Part shown: piece after piece, positions 22,610 to 34,159 of the stretch | Layout of the letters: each line of letters begins with the position of its first letter | How positions within the stretch are numbered: position 1 is the first letter of the stretch | Assembly (NCBI GenBank): GCA_011634665.1 | Contig: WAEK01000002.1 | Span: 2,072,001 to 2,136,000 of the forward strand | Direction: 5' to 3' | DNA length: 64,000 nucleotides | Source: Mortierella sp. BCC40632 | Lineage: Eukaryota > Mortierellomycota > Mortierellomycetes > Mortierellales > Mortierellaceae | Made by a program: the position numbers and the translations under genes | The notes under the pieces: model-generated | The model's database searches: none | Seen by the model: only the letters and a program-made list of their open reading frames with translations | Told to the model about the DNA's origin: nothing

Positions 22610-23872
22610 ATGATCATGGCCGCCACGCCAGACGCGCGCCCTATTCCCTCGGCCGCATCCTCACCTACAATGTCCTCACGTCCGTTCACGCCGCCACCAT
22701 CAGGCTCGCTTCTGGGCCGACATGTCATTTACCGTGGAATGAACAAGAGCTCGATGGAATACATGTCGCTGACGCATTCGAAATATGCAGATGCAGCACA
22801 TATGCTCAAGGGCGAGATTCTCATCTCGGGTCAGCAGTCAGGATATATCCAGTACACAATTGTGCTTGACCACCAGTGGATGACCCGCAAGGTCAAGATG
22901 TCTGCTCTATTTGGTGGCCAAGAGAAGCGCCTTGTCCTCGAGGTGGACCAGGACCAGCGCTGGTACCGAGTCACGGAGCACCGACTCGTTCGCTCCAGGA
23001 GTTTCTTCCGCTCAGGCCTGTCCCAGTCTCCGTCCCAGACCGATGGCAACTCACCAGCCTCCACCTCGCCCTGCGCCGCCGCTGCACCTTCTGCCGGCGA
23101 AGGCATCGCCAGCAACTGCCACATGCAGGACGCCGAGGCCCACCTCTCAGACTCGTCTGCATGCTGCTATTCGTCCTCGTCTGACTCGGAGTGCTCCATC
23201 CCCTTTGAAAAGATCAACCTCACCTGGACCCCGCCACCTAAGGGCTCCAAGCGTGCCTCGAAACGCTTCTCCTCCATCAACCCACTCCGCGACGCTGCTG
23301 CCGCCCCCGCCCTGGCCTCCACTCCCGAGCTCGACTCAGCAAAGGCTGCTCATGATACCCAATCCGCCTCTACCTCCACCTCCGCCGCCTCCTCTGCCAT
23401 GACTTCACCTACCTCCGGTCCTGCCTCCAGTCCCGTGGTCGGCTTTGCAGCCCGGTCACTCTCCAGGAACATGTCGTCTTCTAGTCTCGGCGGTCCCAAA
23501 AAGTACGAACACATCCCTGCCCTGGACGGCTGTGTCCATCTCGACCTTGGTTATCTCGTCAGTCCAAGCACGTTCCTGCTACCACTCCGGAAAGTGACCG
23601 CCGACGTGGACCCAGAGAAGATGCGCGACTTTCTTGCCAACCTGAACGAGGACGACGTTTTGACAGAACGATCCGCACTTGTCTCATTCCCAAACCTCGA
23701 CTTGCGGCCTTCCACCACCAGCTTTTCTTATGCAGGACGTGGTCATCGACCTAATTTCAGTCTGCTTGAGTGCTGGCATGAGGATGAAGAACTGTCAACA
23801 CTGGTTGAGGTCGATGGTGACGGTCTTGTGGTTCGGTATGGCCTTCATTGGGCTCGTATCCCGTCTTCATGA
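22610..23872 (+). CDS. Glycolipid_bind (PF06475/DUF1089) domain protein with Ser-rich insert
   Basis: A single-exon protein of about 420 residues. The first in-frame ATG is 22610; ATG 22616 (context ATCATGGCC) is an equally good start. The family is a beta-barrel-like domain called putative glycolipid-binding, known mostly from bacteria with some fungal members; its function is not established. Visible family blocks: SGYIQYTIVLDHQWMTRKVK with GGQEKRLVLEVDQDQRWYRV near the start, then LDGCVHLDLGYLVSPSTFLL-PLRKV, and at the end VSFPNLDLRPSTTSFSY plus LVEVDGDGLVVRYGLHWARI. The family's usual DVDL-x-x-TP-x-TN-x-LP block is changed to HLDLGYLVSPSTFLLP. Between the two halves sits a Ser/Ala/Pro-rich, probably disordered insert of about 190 residues (roughly 22995-23510). 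Confidence 0.8.
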   Translation: MIMAATPDARPIPSAASSPTMSSRPFTPPPSGSLLGRHVIYRGMNKSSMEYMSLTHSKYADAAHMLKGEILISGQQSGYIQYTIVLDHQWMTRKVKMSALFGGQEKRLVLEVDQDQRWYRVTEHRLVRSRSFFRSGLSQSPSQTDGNSPASTSPCAAAAPSAGEGIASNCHMQDAEAHLSDSSACCYSSSSDSECSIPFEKINLTWTPPPKGSKRASKRFSSINPLRDAAAAPALASTPELDSAKAAHDTQSASTSTSAASSAMTSPTSGPASSPVVGFAARSLSRNMSSSSLGGPKKYEHIPALDGCVHLDLGYLVSPSTFLLPLRKVTADVDPEKMRDFLANLNEDDVLTERSALVSFPNLDLRPSTTSFSYAGRGHRPNFSLLECWHEDEELSTLVEVDGDGLVVRYGLHWARIPSS

Positions 23873-25115
23873 GCTGGTCTCTGTTGCTCCACCCGCCCAC
23901 CTTTCCCTGTTCTCGCCCTTTTGCCCCTTACTCTTTTTTTTTATTATTTCCTTTTCTCCCCTGTTACCCCTAGTGCTACTACACCCTTTCCCCTTTCCCA
24001 TGAATTGCCACGACACTCTTTATTTTATCTTTTCGCAAAGCTATAGAAACGAAAGCATTATTATCTTTATTACTACTACTCTTATTCCCCATCCACTGTA
24101 TGTACATCCACATCAAGCACACACACACACACACACACTGCAACGAACAGCCCTTCCTTTTGGTCACTGCTGGCACCAAAAAAAAGAAGAATAAACGCAC
24201 GTAGACGAATCCCGAATTTCAAATGGAGGGAGGTGTTACTCTCAATACCATGTGCTTTTGCCTCTCTTGAGTTAAGATACAATAACAGAAAACAAACATC
24301 AACATCAACAACAACAACAAAAAAGAAGGGCACATGCACCATTGGGTCTCCATGGGACTGTAAAAATAGGATAGTGAATTGGTCCCAACAGAGTCGAAAA
24401 GAGGAAGACAAACAACCTGGAGCTTTTGACAGCTCAATGAATTGGTCCCTCCAATCCCTATTAGAGCCAATACTGTTGCTGTCCTACCGAATGGCTATGC
24501 TCTTTTGCACAGCTCACATCAAAAAAAAAAAATGGTTGAACTCGACATGAAGGTGCTCATGAGGAGGCCAATTTTTCTGGTGGATTGTCTCGTGTAGAAA
24601 TGCATTCAATAGGATGAGAGAGTTCTGATGCTTAATATTTACGGAATCGCTCTGCAGGATTGGGCAATGTTCCAAGGGGGTGGGGTAGGGGGATACTTCT
24701 TTGTTCCAGAGTATCTAAGAATGAGCTTGAGAATATGCCCTTTGTACCTGTCGAAGAGCAGGATGAGATAGTGGTATTGTTCAAAGAGAGAGAGAGAGAG
24801 AGAGAAAAAAAAAGACCGAGTCGGGCTACTAGCCAATCGCTTTGCATCAGGGGAATGCAGTGTAAGAGGTGCACACAGACGCAGGGCAAGTCTGTTGCGT
24901 GAGCAGTTAAACTTTTTTTTTTTTTGTAAAAGAATTCTTCGCAGCGAGATTCGAAATGTTCTCCTACTACTAGACATGATACAGGCGAGACCCCAGAGAT
25001 GGGATCACAACGCGCTTGCGCCGGCTAGGGTGACGTGTCGAATGCGATTGGTGGATCAATAGGTGATAGGGGGGGCGCGAAAGAAAGACAAAGAGAGGGG
25101 GGGAGGAGAGGAGAG

Positions 25116-25157
<42 letters not shown>

Positions 25158-25493
25158 TGCCTGTGCACTCCGCACACTCCGCACAGAGAAGAGGCAAAAA
25201 TAAAAAAAAAAAAAAATTATGCCTGCGGCACTGCGACGTGGTACGAACAGGGATCTGATCACTCTCACTCTCACACACTCTCATCCACTCATCTCGCCCA
25301 ATTCTCATCTCTTCTCTTTTATCTCTCTCTTCTCTCTCTTTTCTTTTTTCCTTTTGCCACATCCACATCATCTAGCACCTCGTAAAAGCATTCACCCCCC
25401 CTTCTCTCCGCAGCAACATCTTCATCAGCTTTTGCCATCCTTACCTCCTTTTTCCCACGCCTAGTTTACTCCCCACCTACGTGGCCACTTCTC
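23873..25493. other. Gene-free stretch upstream of SEC16
   Basis: About 1.6 kb with an AATAAA at 24190-24195 (possible poly(A) signal), a (CA)n run at about 24118-24138, (GA)n at about 24785-24806 and about 25124-25153, an AC-rich stretch near 24297, and a CT-rich SEC16 leader (25260-25480). No convincing coding region on either strand. Confidence 0.6.
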
Positions 25494-28400
25494 ATGGCCC
25501 ATACTCAGCGGTCTGCTCAAGATGGTCCCATCCCTTTCCTCGGAACAGGAGCGAACATGCCTCCTCCCCCTCCACGTCAACCCTCTCGGAATACCCAACA
25601 GCCGCCCAGACCTTTACAAGCTCAGCGTCATCCTCAGCAACATCTTCATTCACAGCCTGCTTCTCGTCAGATGACTCCTGCTCCATTTGCTCCGGCCTCG
25701 GATCTCTTTGCCAATAACGACGCAACAGATCCTTTCATTCAATCACAAGACATCCATGGCTCCCAACCTCAACCTGCCCAGCCATCCTCCACTGTCACCA
25801 CGGCAGTCACATCCCAAGGACCATCAAACTCTAGCCAGGGACCGCCAGCTGGATCCCAGGTGAATGCTTCAGCTCCTGCTGTTCAGAATCAACCAACTCT
25901 TCAGCAGCAGCAAGCTTCTCTTGCCCCTCCGCTCGCAAAGCAGGCACCATTCTCCACTCCATCGACTCTATTCCATACTCAAACCGGTTTGGAGCAGAAC
26001 AGGCCACCCTCCACAGCAATCGATCGATCCGCTCCCGCTCCAATGCGAACCCAACTTCCTCCCCCGCCTCTGAAAGTGAATACTGAGGTATCGGCCAATT
26101 CGACCTATGCGAACCATGCATCTCTTCAGACGCCTTTCCTAACCGATATACAAACGCCCTTGATGCTTCCAGCACAAGCAACACAGACATACCCATCCAG
26201 TCGCACCCCCTACATGGGACCGACTCGTTCACGACAGGGGTCTTCGTCCCAGGTAGCTCTTGCTCCCTGCCCTTACCAAGACTGCGATGGCGAAAATACG
26301 CCTCAGTCAAAGTTCTGCTCGGACTGTGGTCGCTCCCTTGCCTCTGTTAGCCGATCCACGACACCGGCCCCTGAAGAGAAACAGCAGGAGTTTATTGCAG
26401 GTGATGCTCCGCCCATGCCTAGCTTGGACCACATGCAATCATTTTACCAGCAACAACAGTTTGGAGAGCACGAACAGTCACAAACATACCAGGAACCAGA
26501 GGTGAACCAGGAAGAGTATCATAATCAACCTCAAGAACCATTCCAAGAGCAATACCAGGAACAATACCAAGGGCAATATCAGGAGCAAAGTCTGGAGCAG
26601 CCTCTAGAACAAGCTCTAGAACAGCCCTTGGAGCAACCTCTGGATCGATCTTTGGAACAGCCCCAGGAACCGTCCTTGGAGCAGTCCCTGGTGCAACCTA
26701 TGGACCAGCAACAGAGCCAGTACCAAGACCAACATACTGATCAAAGTCAAGAGTACCAGAATCAGTACCAAGATCAGCATCAAGATCAGTACCAGGGCCA
26801 GTATGAGGGCCAGTATGAAGGCCAGTATGAAGGCCAGTATGAAGGCCAGTATGAAGGCCAGTATGAAGGCCAGTACGAGGGCCAGGATCAAAATCAGCAC
26901 CAGGATCAGGACCAAAGTCAATACAACGATCAGTACCAGGATCAGTACCAGGATCAGTACCAGGACCAGTATCAGGACCAGTACCAGGATCAGTATCAGG
27001 ACCAGTATCAGGACCAGTATCAGACCCAGTTCCAGGATCAATACCAGGGTCAGTACTCGGACCAATACCAAGAACAGTACCAGGATCAACCTCTCGAACA
27101 AGGACCTAATCAGGAACCAGCGCAAGAACAAAAGCCTGAGCCATTGCCGGAACAACAATACCAACCGGAGCAAACCCAGAACTATGACCAGTCAAACCAA
27201 GGCTACCAACCTGAGGGCCAGTTGGATCAAGCATCACACGACTATAATGCTGAACAACAATATCTACCGGAACAGTCCCATAGCAATGATCAATCATCCC
27301 AAAGCTATCAGCCTGAAGCCCATGGGGATCAACCGCCATACGACTACAATACTGAACAACAATATCAACCGGAACAACCCCATAGCAACGTTCAGTCAAC
27401 CCAAAATTACCAGCCTGAGGGCCAGGTGGATCAATCGACCTACGACTACAATGCCGACCAGCAGCAAGGTCATAGCAACGACCAATCAAGCCAAGGCTAC
27501 CAACCTGAGGGCCAGCAGGATCAATCTTCCTACAACTACAACTCCGACCAGCAATATCAATCGGAGCAACCCCATGATGGCGATCAGTCAAATCAGGGCT
27601 ACCAAGTCGAGGGCCAGTCGGATCAAACCCCATTTGACTACAATGATGGACAGAATTATCAACCAGAGCTGCCCCACAGTAATGATCAGTCCAACCAAGA
27701 TTACCAACCTGAAGGCCAGGTGGACCAATCGTCCTACGACTACAATGCTGACCAGCAATATCACCAGGGTTATGAACAAAGCTATGACCAGACTTATAGC
27801 CAAGACCCAAGTCAGCCATATAGCCAAGGGCAGGATCAGCCATATACCCAAAGCTATGACCAGAATTACAACCAGGACTATAGCCAATATAATCAACCTT
27901 ACGGCGAGTCGTATAATCAAGGCTACGATCAGTCTCAAGGTCAAGGCTATGACGGTACGGGCTACTATGATCCACACCAACAATATTATGATCCGGTTAC
28001 TGGTCAGTACACAGGATCGTATGATCAACATGGCCAGGTTGTTCCAGAATCTGAACCTCAGCCGCTGGTACTCGAGGGTGACAATGATCCACTTTATCGT
28101 GCATACGGATGCCCCATTGTGGCGTTCGGATTTGGAGGTAATGTTTAGTCAGGATACTCGCGCTCTTTTGTTCCTGTGGTGACTTGATCACTCTCCCCGC
28201 TAGAATTTATATCTGATCTGGTTTTTTTTGGAAAACAGGAAAATTGATGACTACGTTTCCTCGGACTGTACAGCGTTTCGACACCGCCGTGTCCGGAATG
28301 GTGACTAAGAGATACCCTGGAGATCTTCAGCTGAAGAGTCTTAAAGACACTCTACCGGCCGATAGTGCCATCTCTTCCTTCCCTGGACCACTTTTGATGG

Positions 28401-31400
28401 ACAGCTCAGCACAATCGAAGAACAAGAAAAAGGAAGTTCTGAAATTTATAGAGGACAAGATCAAAGAATTTTCTCATCTCCATGAAGACACAGTCTTTGA
28501 CGCGCACCCTAGTTTGATTTGGAAAATTTTCAAAGTCATGTTCGAGCAAGACGGTGCCCTTGTTGGAAGGTACAAAGAAAACCATCGATCTTTACTTTTT
28601 CGCTAGGGGAATTAGGACTATCTTTTTCTATCTACTCTAACGCTTTTTTATTATTCCACTTGTGCCTGTATAGTACCAAAGTGGATGAGGCAGTCCGTAG
28701 TGTATTGATGTCGATTCCACTTTGCGTCTACCCAACTCCTCCTGGGCAGCAACCGGTCAGCCCAATCGCGTCGGCATCAGCAGTAGATGTACTTCAGGAT
28801 CTCCTTCGAAATGGCGATCGTGTTGGCGCTGTGCGCTATGCTATGAGCGCCAACATGTGGGCCCATGCTCTTGTGATCAGCAGCTGTGTCAATAAGGAGC
28901 TCTGGAAAGAAACAGTCAACGGATTTGTGAACCAAGAACTGTCAGTAGGAGAAGGGGAGCTACAGGCGAATGGACGCGAGGCGTTGCGCGTGCTCTATGC
29001 TTTGTTTTCTGGACAAACCCAGGGCGCTGTATCGGAACTGCTTCCCACTAACCTGCGCACCCCAGCAAGTGGTCCTCAGAATGACACTCAAGTCCCAGAA
29101 GGCCAATTTATGACAGCAGAATCCCTTGCTCTGATGCAACCCGCCTCAAAACCTCAAGTATCGAACGCAAGTCTTGGTCAATGGCGTGAGACGCTGGTTA
29201 TGATCTTGTCCAATCGCACTTCTGGGGATCAGGCAGCCATTAGTTCTCTAGGAGATCTGTTGATGAAGGAAGGATGGGTTGGAGCTGCTCATATCTGCTA
29301 CCTCCTTTCACCGCAGTCATCAACTCATGGCGGCCCAGATGCGCCAATGAACCGCCTTGTACTAGTGGGTGCCGATGCCAACCCTCAAGCTGCTTTCCCC
29401 TACTACAAGAACATTGATGCCTTCCATAAGACAGAGATTTACGAGTTTGCTTGTGCTCAAAAGAGTTCTGGAGGCGCAGGTGCATTACCATTCTTCCAAG
29501 CATACAAAATACTTTATGCATGGAATTTGATCGAATGGGGCATGTTCTCTGAAGCCCGAAGGTAAATCTATGGCTCTGCCATTTACTTTAATTTCTTCTT
29601 TGAAACGATGATTTTTTTTTTCTGCGACTAATATGAGCTACTGTAATCTCTAGATATATTGAGGCAATTGAGGCAATTGTCAAGGCGCAGACGAAGGGAT
29701 CTCCTTACTTCAACTGCACCTTTCAAGAGCGACTAAAAGATATCTCTGACAGACTGAATGGGTGTTCTTTGCCTGTAGTGACCGGGTATGAGTTAACTTT
29801 GATGATTAACGTTCATGATTTATTATTTTGGCCATGATCGCTAACTAATTGCCCTGAAACATCAAAATTGAAATAGAGAGTCCTGGTTCACTAAAAAAGT
29901 GCCCAAGCCCACCATTGGCGGCATCTTTGATGCACTTGACAGTAAGATTTCCAAGTTCATTGCTGGCGATAACGACCAACCAAAGCCTACCATTGAGGAG
30001 CCCAAAGCGAGCCCATTCGATTCGGGTCCATTTGCGAATGCCCTGCCCCTTGAGGACATTCCTCCACGAACTGCCTCTAGTGCCAGCAATCAGGCTCGAA
30101 CTACGAACCAGTCAATCGCTCCCCCACCCAGCGTGAGCAGGCACCCTTCTGGTCTGACTCGGCCTTCACTTGAAGTGCCCAGATCAGACACCTATAGATC
30201 ACATCTTCAGACACCTGTATCCCATGCAGGCTCTGAATTGTTGACACCAGCTGACATGGTCGGTCCACCTTCCTCACATGGAATATCATATGGCAGTCAG
30301 GCTGGTCTTAGTCCGTTTGTTGCTGAACCACAACAGCTCTCGGCTACTTTCACACAGGGAGACTATGATGCCAATAGCTCGTATGGCTATGACAACCAAG
30401 GTTACAATTTTGATGCTGGTCAGTCCTATGATAATCAACAGGGACAGATCGTTCAAACCCAACAGAGCTATGGTGACTATCAAAGTGGTCAATATCAAGA
30501 TGGCCAGTACCAGAACACACAGCATTATGACCCTCAGCACCAGTATCAGGGCACTGATGGAAACAACGACCAGACTGTCCCTACTGAACCAGTGACAGAT
30601 GCCGTAGGATATGATCAAGTCCCTACTTATAGTCAAGAAACTTTGGCTACTGGAGCCCAATCGACCAATGAGGCAGGCCACTCTGCAGATTACCAGAAAG
30701 ACGCAAACCAGCATGGATACCAACAATCGAGCTATCACCAGAGCAACTACCAGCAAGGTGATTACCAGCAAGGTGATTACCAGCAGACTGGGTACAGCCA
30801 GGATGGCTACCAGCAGAGCACCTACCAGCAGTATTCGTACCAAGAGAATGGATACCAGCAAGGAGAATATACTCAGACGGATTACCAGTACCAAGGAGAG
30901 TATTATGATGCACAGGGTCCAGCTCAGGGTCAGTCCCAGCAGTACGAGTCGACGGAGTATCAAACTTTAGATGCTACACAGCAAGGCGGCCAAGTAGTAG
31001 CACAGAGTGGCTATGGCGAAGGCCAGTTTGGTTCCTATGGGGCTAGTCAAGCTAACGGGCACAGTGGACTAAATGCCACAGCAGACTCGACCGATGCAAA
31101 TGCCAGCGATCGTAAGTAGAGGGGCCCATTGGTTGATACTCGATAATTATGGCGATGTTGTGCCTGTCTTAATTTTTATTGTTATTATTGGTTCCCTCTC
31201 CTTGACTTTATAGCCAAATCGGGATGGTGGCCCAAGATCAATCTCTTTGGTGCCGAGACCACTCCCAAGCCCGCCAAGGCCGATTTGGGTCAACAATCTA
31301 ACTTTTACTATGACCAGACCAGTCAAAGATGGTTGCTGCAGGATGCAGGATCAGGAGGAGGCTTGAGTCCTCCTGCACCTCCGACTCTACTTTCTAAATC

Positions 31401-31560
31401 ACGAACGGGTACTCCAAATCCTGGAGATGTGTCCAATCCTGGAGTCCAAACCCATGGATCCGTGACCTCTGGCGGCATGGCATCTGCTGCTGCTTCTGCT
31501 GGTACCGCTGCTGGGTGGGTGCCTGGATTTTCCCAAGCTGGCCCAGCAGCCCAACACTGA
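25494..31560 (+). CDS. SEC16: COPII coat assembly protein Sec16
   Basis: Sec16 is the peripheral ER-membrane scaffold that organises ER exit sites and COPII coat assembly. ATG 25494 sits in a good context (CTCATGGCC); the stop is 31558-31560. Order: a Pro/Gln-rich N-terminus; a zinc-ribbon-like motif CPYQDCDGENTPQSKFCSDC (about residues 258-277); a Gln-rich repeat region to about residue 850; the central conserved domain starting at RAYGCPIVAFGFGG and continuing across an intron with KLMTTFPRTVQ; then the Sec16_C/ACE1 helical domain (LQDLLRNGDRVGAVRYAMSA, MWAHALVISSCVNKELWKET). A second Gln/Tyr-rich region (30340-31030) follows, and the C-terminus has the typical FYYDQTSQRWLLQD motif. The central and C-terminal motifs make the call secure. 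Five introns are visible, all after the repeats (near 28.1, 28.6, 29.6, 29.8 and 31.1 kb). Confidence 0.93.
26800..27090 (+). repeat. 12-bp minisatellite in SEC16 (QYEG / QYQD tetrapeptides)
   Basis: Two adjacent blocks within the coding sequence: about seven near-identical CAGTATGAAGGC units (about 26800-26880) and about ten CAGTA[CT]CAGGA[CT] units (about 26935-27020, then looser). They are kept in frame and encode [QYEG]n and [QYQD]n. Confidence 0.92.
27186..27780 (+). repeat. About 102-bp (34-residue) tandem repeat in SEC16
   Basis: Six imperfect copies spaced about 102 bp apart (one shorter, about 93 bp), each containing a YQPEGQ-x-DQ-x-x-YDYN core and a QQYQPEQ-x-HSNDQS tail. Copy starts can be followed at about 27202, 27304, 27406, 27499, 27598 and 27700. 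Confidence 0.85.
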
Positions 31561-32119
31561 TCTAATTGAGCCATTGCAGCTCCACTCTTTCTCCCCTCTC
31601 AACATGACATCAAAGCACCTTTCTTTTCTTTATTTTTTTATATTTTTTTAATGACTGTCTCCCTTATCTTATTTCTAGTATCGCTCATGACTATGTAATG
31701 AAAACCTCGTATTTAAGCATCTCTACAGTAACAAACCAAACCCACATTTCTCTCTCCTCAAAAAGCTGTGAGGTGCTCACTGAACAAAGCAATGGTAGCC
31801 ATTAGAGGTCAATGCAGCTGTCTGTGTCTAGACCAGTAGGCAGTCTAGTTAATACCCCTCCAGTTTCGGATATTGACCTGGGACTAATGCAAAAAAAAAA
31901 AAAAGACAGATAGATAGACAGACAGACAGACAGATGCTTGTGTCCTCCAGATCGAGAAATATTTATTGTTGTTGGAGCCAACCGACAAGGTCTGTTGGTG
32001 ATGAAATAATCGTGAGAGTGGGTGTGCTGGGCGAAAAGTACTGTTGATACAAGTCTCTTTCTTTTTCTTTTTCTTTTCTTTTTTTCGTTTTTTCGTTTTT
32101 TTTTTTCCTCTGCTCTTCT
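31561..32119. other. Convergent 3' region between SEC16 and mL53
   Basis: About 560 bp with a TTTTTTATATTTTTTTAATG stretch near 31634, an A-run at about 31890-31903, a (GATA/GACA)n microsatellite at about 31905-31935, and a T-rich run at about 32060-32106. No gene seen. Confidence 0.6.
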
Positions 32120-32739
32120 TTATGCGGTGGCATCCTCCTTCTCCTGCAACTTCCTGGCATGTCTTCCGACTTGACGGAGAACGTCATTGATCTTCATATC
32201 TCCAGTCTCGAGGTTGAGTGTCTTGCCATCCTTATAGGTCACAAAGAGAGTGGGTGCTTTGTTGACATCCGCATGTGAATCCGTGACAATCTTGAGCGCT
32301 GGGTTGGCAGCAATAGCGTCGCTAGTGATGACCCTTGAGAGGAAGATCCTAATTGAAAGTGGATCGTGGACAAATATTTGAGTTAGGGGAGCCCTGAGGA
32401 GAACAAAATATATTCAGCGAGAGAGAGAACCGGCTGGAGCATGACATATTTTCATGTCCAAGGTCGGGTTGTTTCTTGTTGGTTAGGTGCATACTAGCGG
32501 CGATGTTGGTCTCTCCATCTCCCATCGCAATGCAGCCCCTAGTGCTGTTCCACAAACGCCTTTTTGTCGATATTGAGGAAAGCCAAATCCTTTGTTCCGA
32601 GTCTCATGGAATAGCGAAAGGGTGTGTGCCAAGGGGTTCACTCCAGTCAGAATTACTTTGAGGCCTTGGATGCAGGCGAGAATGGGGCCATGGAGACCTT
32701 GATCTGGGTAATGAACTTTGTCATGTTTGAGGCCGACAT
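32120..32739 (-). CDS. MRPL44: Mitochondrial large-subunit ribosomal protein mL53 (yeast MRPL44 family)
   Basis: A small two-exon gene of 103 residues. Exon 1 (32657-32739) reads MSASNMTKFITQIKVSMAPF and the following SPASKASK; it splices at GTAATT to an exon (32120-32348) starting IFLSRVIT. The conserved block KAPTLFVTYKDGKTLNLETG and the C-terminus DVLRQVGRHARKLQEKED match the yeast MRPL44/mammalian MRPL53 pattern (VTYKD-K..., RHSR-LQ-K). The protein is part of the mitochondrial large ribosomal subunit and has a thioredoxin-like L51/S25/CI-B8-type fold by family. The start ATG is 32737-32739. Divergent from the metaxin gene, with 329 bp between start codons. Both exon lengths add up exactly to an open frame, which supports the splice choice. 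Confidence 0.85.
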
Positions 32740-33068
32740 GATTGCTGTGTTTCTAGGAGAGGAAGAAGAGGAGGAGGAAGGTAGTGATGCGAATAAGATG
32801 TAGGTAAGGGTAGGTAGGACACGGAGAAAAAGTAAACTGATCACGCTTGTTTGGAGTCGCAGCGTCTCGCTGTCCGTTGGACAGTCACAGCCCGGAGAGA
32901 GAGTGAGAGAGAGTGAGAGTGAGAAACTTAAGCTCGGCTTGCTTCCGCGTGTATTGAGACTCTACATCCTTTCCCTCCCATTGCAAAAAAGAACCTTTTT
33001 TTTCTTTCTTTGGTGGACAGAATCAAGCAGAGAGGGATCAGCCATTACAACGACAGATCAGCAACAGC
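32740..33068. promoter_or_regulatory. Shared promoter of mL53 and metaxin
   Basis: 329 bp between two divergent ATG codons of mitochondrial protein genes. It contains a short GA-rich run at about 32897-32924 and a T-run at about 32997-33010. Both promoters must lie here; no specific element is claimed. Confidence 0.5.
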
Positions 33069-34114
33069 ATGACAGCCACGGAACTTTACATTTACGGCAG
33101 TGCCTTTGATCTGCCCACGATCGACCCTCAGTGCTTGGCCGTGATCTCGTACTTGAGCATCGTGTCGCACCAGGATTATACCATCATCGAGTGCAACGAT
33201 CCCGGACTCTCCCCAACTGGTAAGAAGTCACTACGAGCAAGAATGGCCGGGACACAGGCTAAAGATTTGCTGCCTCAAATAGCTCGGCACTCTACCTAGA
33301 GGATACAACGATTCACTCAAAGACTCGCTCTCTCTTTTCCTTTCGCTCGGACCTCCTGATATTTATAGGAGAGCTACCTATGCTACATGATGGCAAGAAC
33401 TGGGTCTCGGGAACCAACCGTATCATCTCATACCTATCCAAAATCGTAAAGAAACCTTTTTTAATGTCTAGGTTCAAAGCATAGCAAATCGGGATATCGA
33501 GAAAGAGGGAGGGGGAGGGATAGGCTTTTATGCCATCCTGCAAGACAAAGCCTTGAACGCCAAACATGAAAGCTCTGGTGCTTAAAAAAAAAGGTCTTCG
33601 TTCTTTGTATCATTGCTACTAGGACTACAACGCGAACGAGCATCTTTCCAAGGAGAACCACGCAAAACTTGTCGCCTACTCTGCACTTGTCGATGAGTCG
33701 TTGACGGACGCGTTGGTAACATACAATAGAGTTTCTGTCCTCTATTTTTGCAATGCAATGACCTGTCTAGTCCTCATTCTAATACCATCTCTCTATGCAC
33801 TATTCTTCTGATGGGCCGACATGTTTAGTTGTTCTCTTGGTTTGCAGATGCGGACAATTTTCTGGGATCGATCCGAAAGGAATATTCTCGACTCTTCCCT
33901 TTTCCATCGCGTTATATCAAGCCTCTTCAGATGAGGAAAAGCGCTGTCCAGCGTGTCCAAAAGTACGGTGGACATGTTGACTCAGGAGTATTGACCAAGG
34001 CAGAAAACACCAAGGTACACTTCTAGTCCTATACTCGTTCCACCGCGATGAAAGAGCGCTCTAGGGAAGCCATTTGACAGGATCGAGTCACTCGTGTTCA
34101 AACTTTTTTTTTTT

Positions 34115-34159
<45 letters not shown>

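Noticed and set aside
21119..22869. Many overlapping Arg-, Leu- and Ser-rich open frames on both strands
   Set aside because: They are translations of CT, GT, GA, GACT and GTCTGT repeats; no domain, no consistent start, and frames overlap each other.
26616..27975. Long open frames antisense to the SEC16 repeats (Leu/Val-rich and His/Gly-rich)
   Set aside because: The repeats have a 12-bp or 102-bp period, a multiple of three, so every frame stays open; SEC16 is clearly the real gene.
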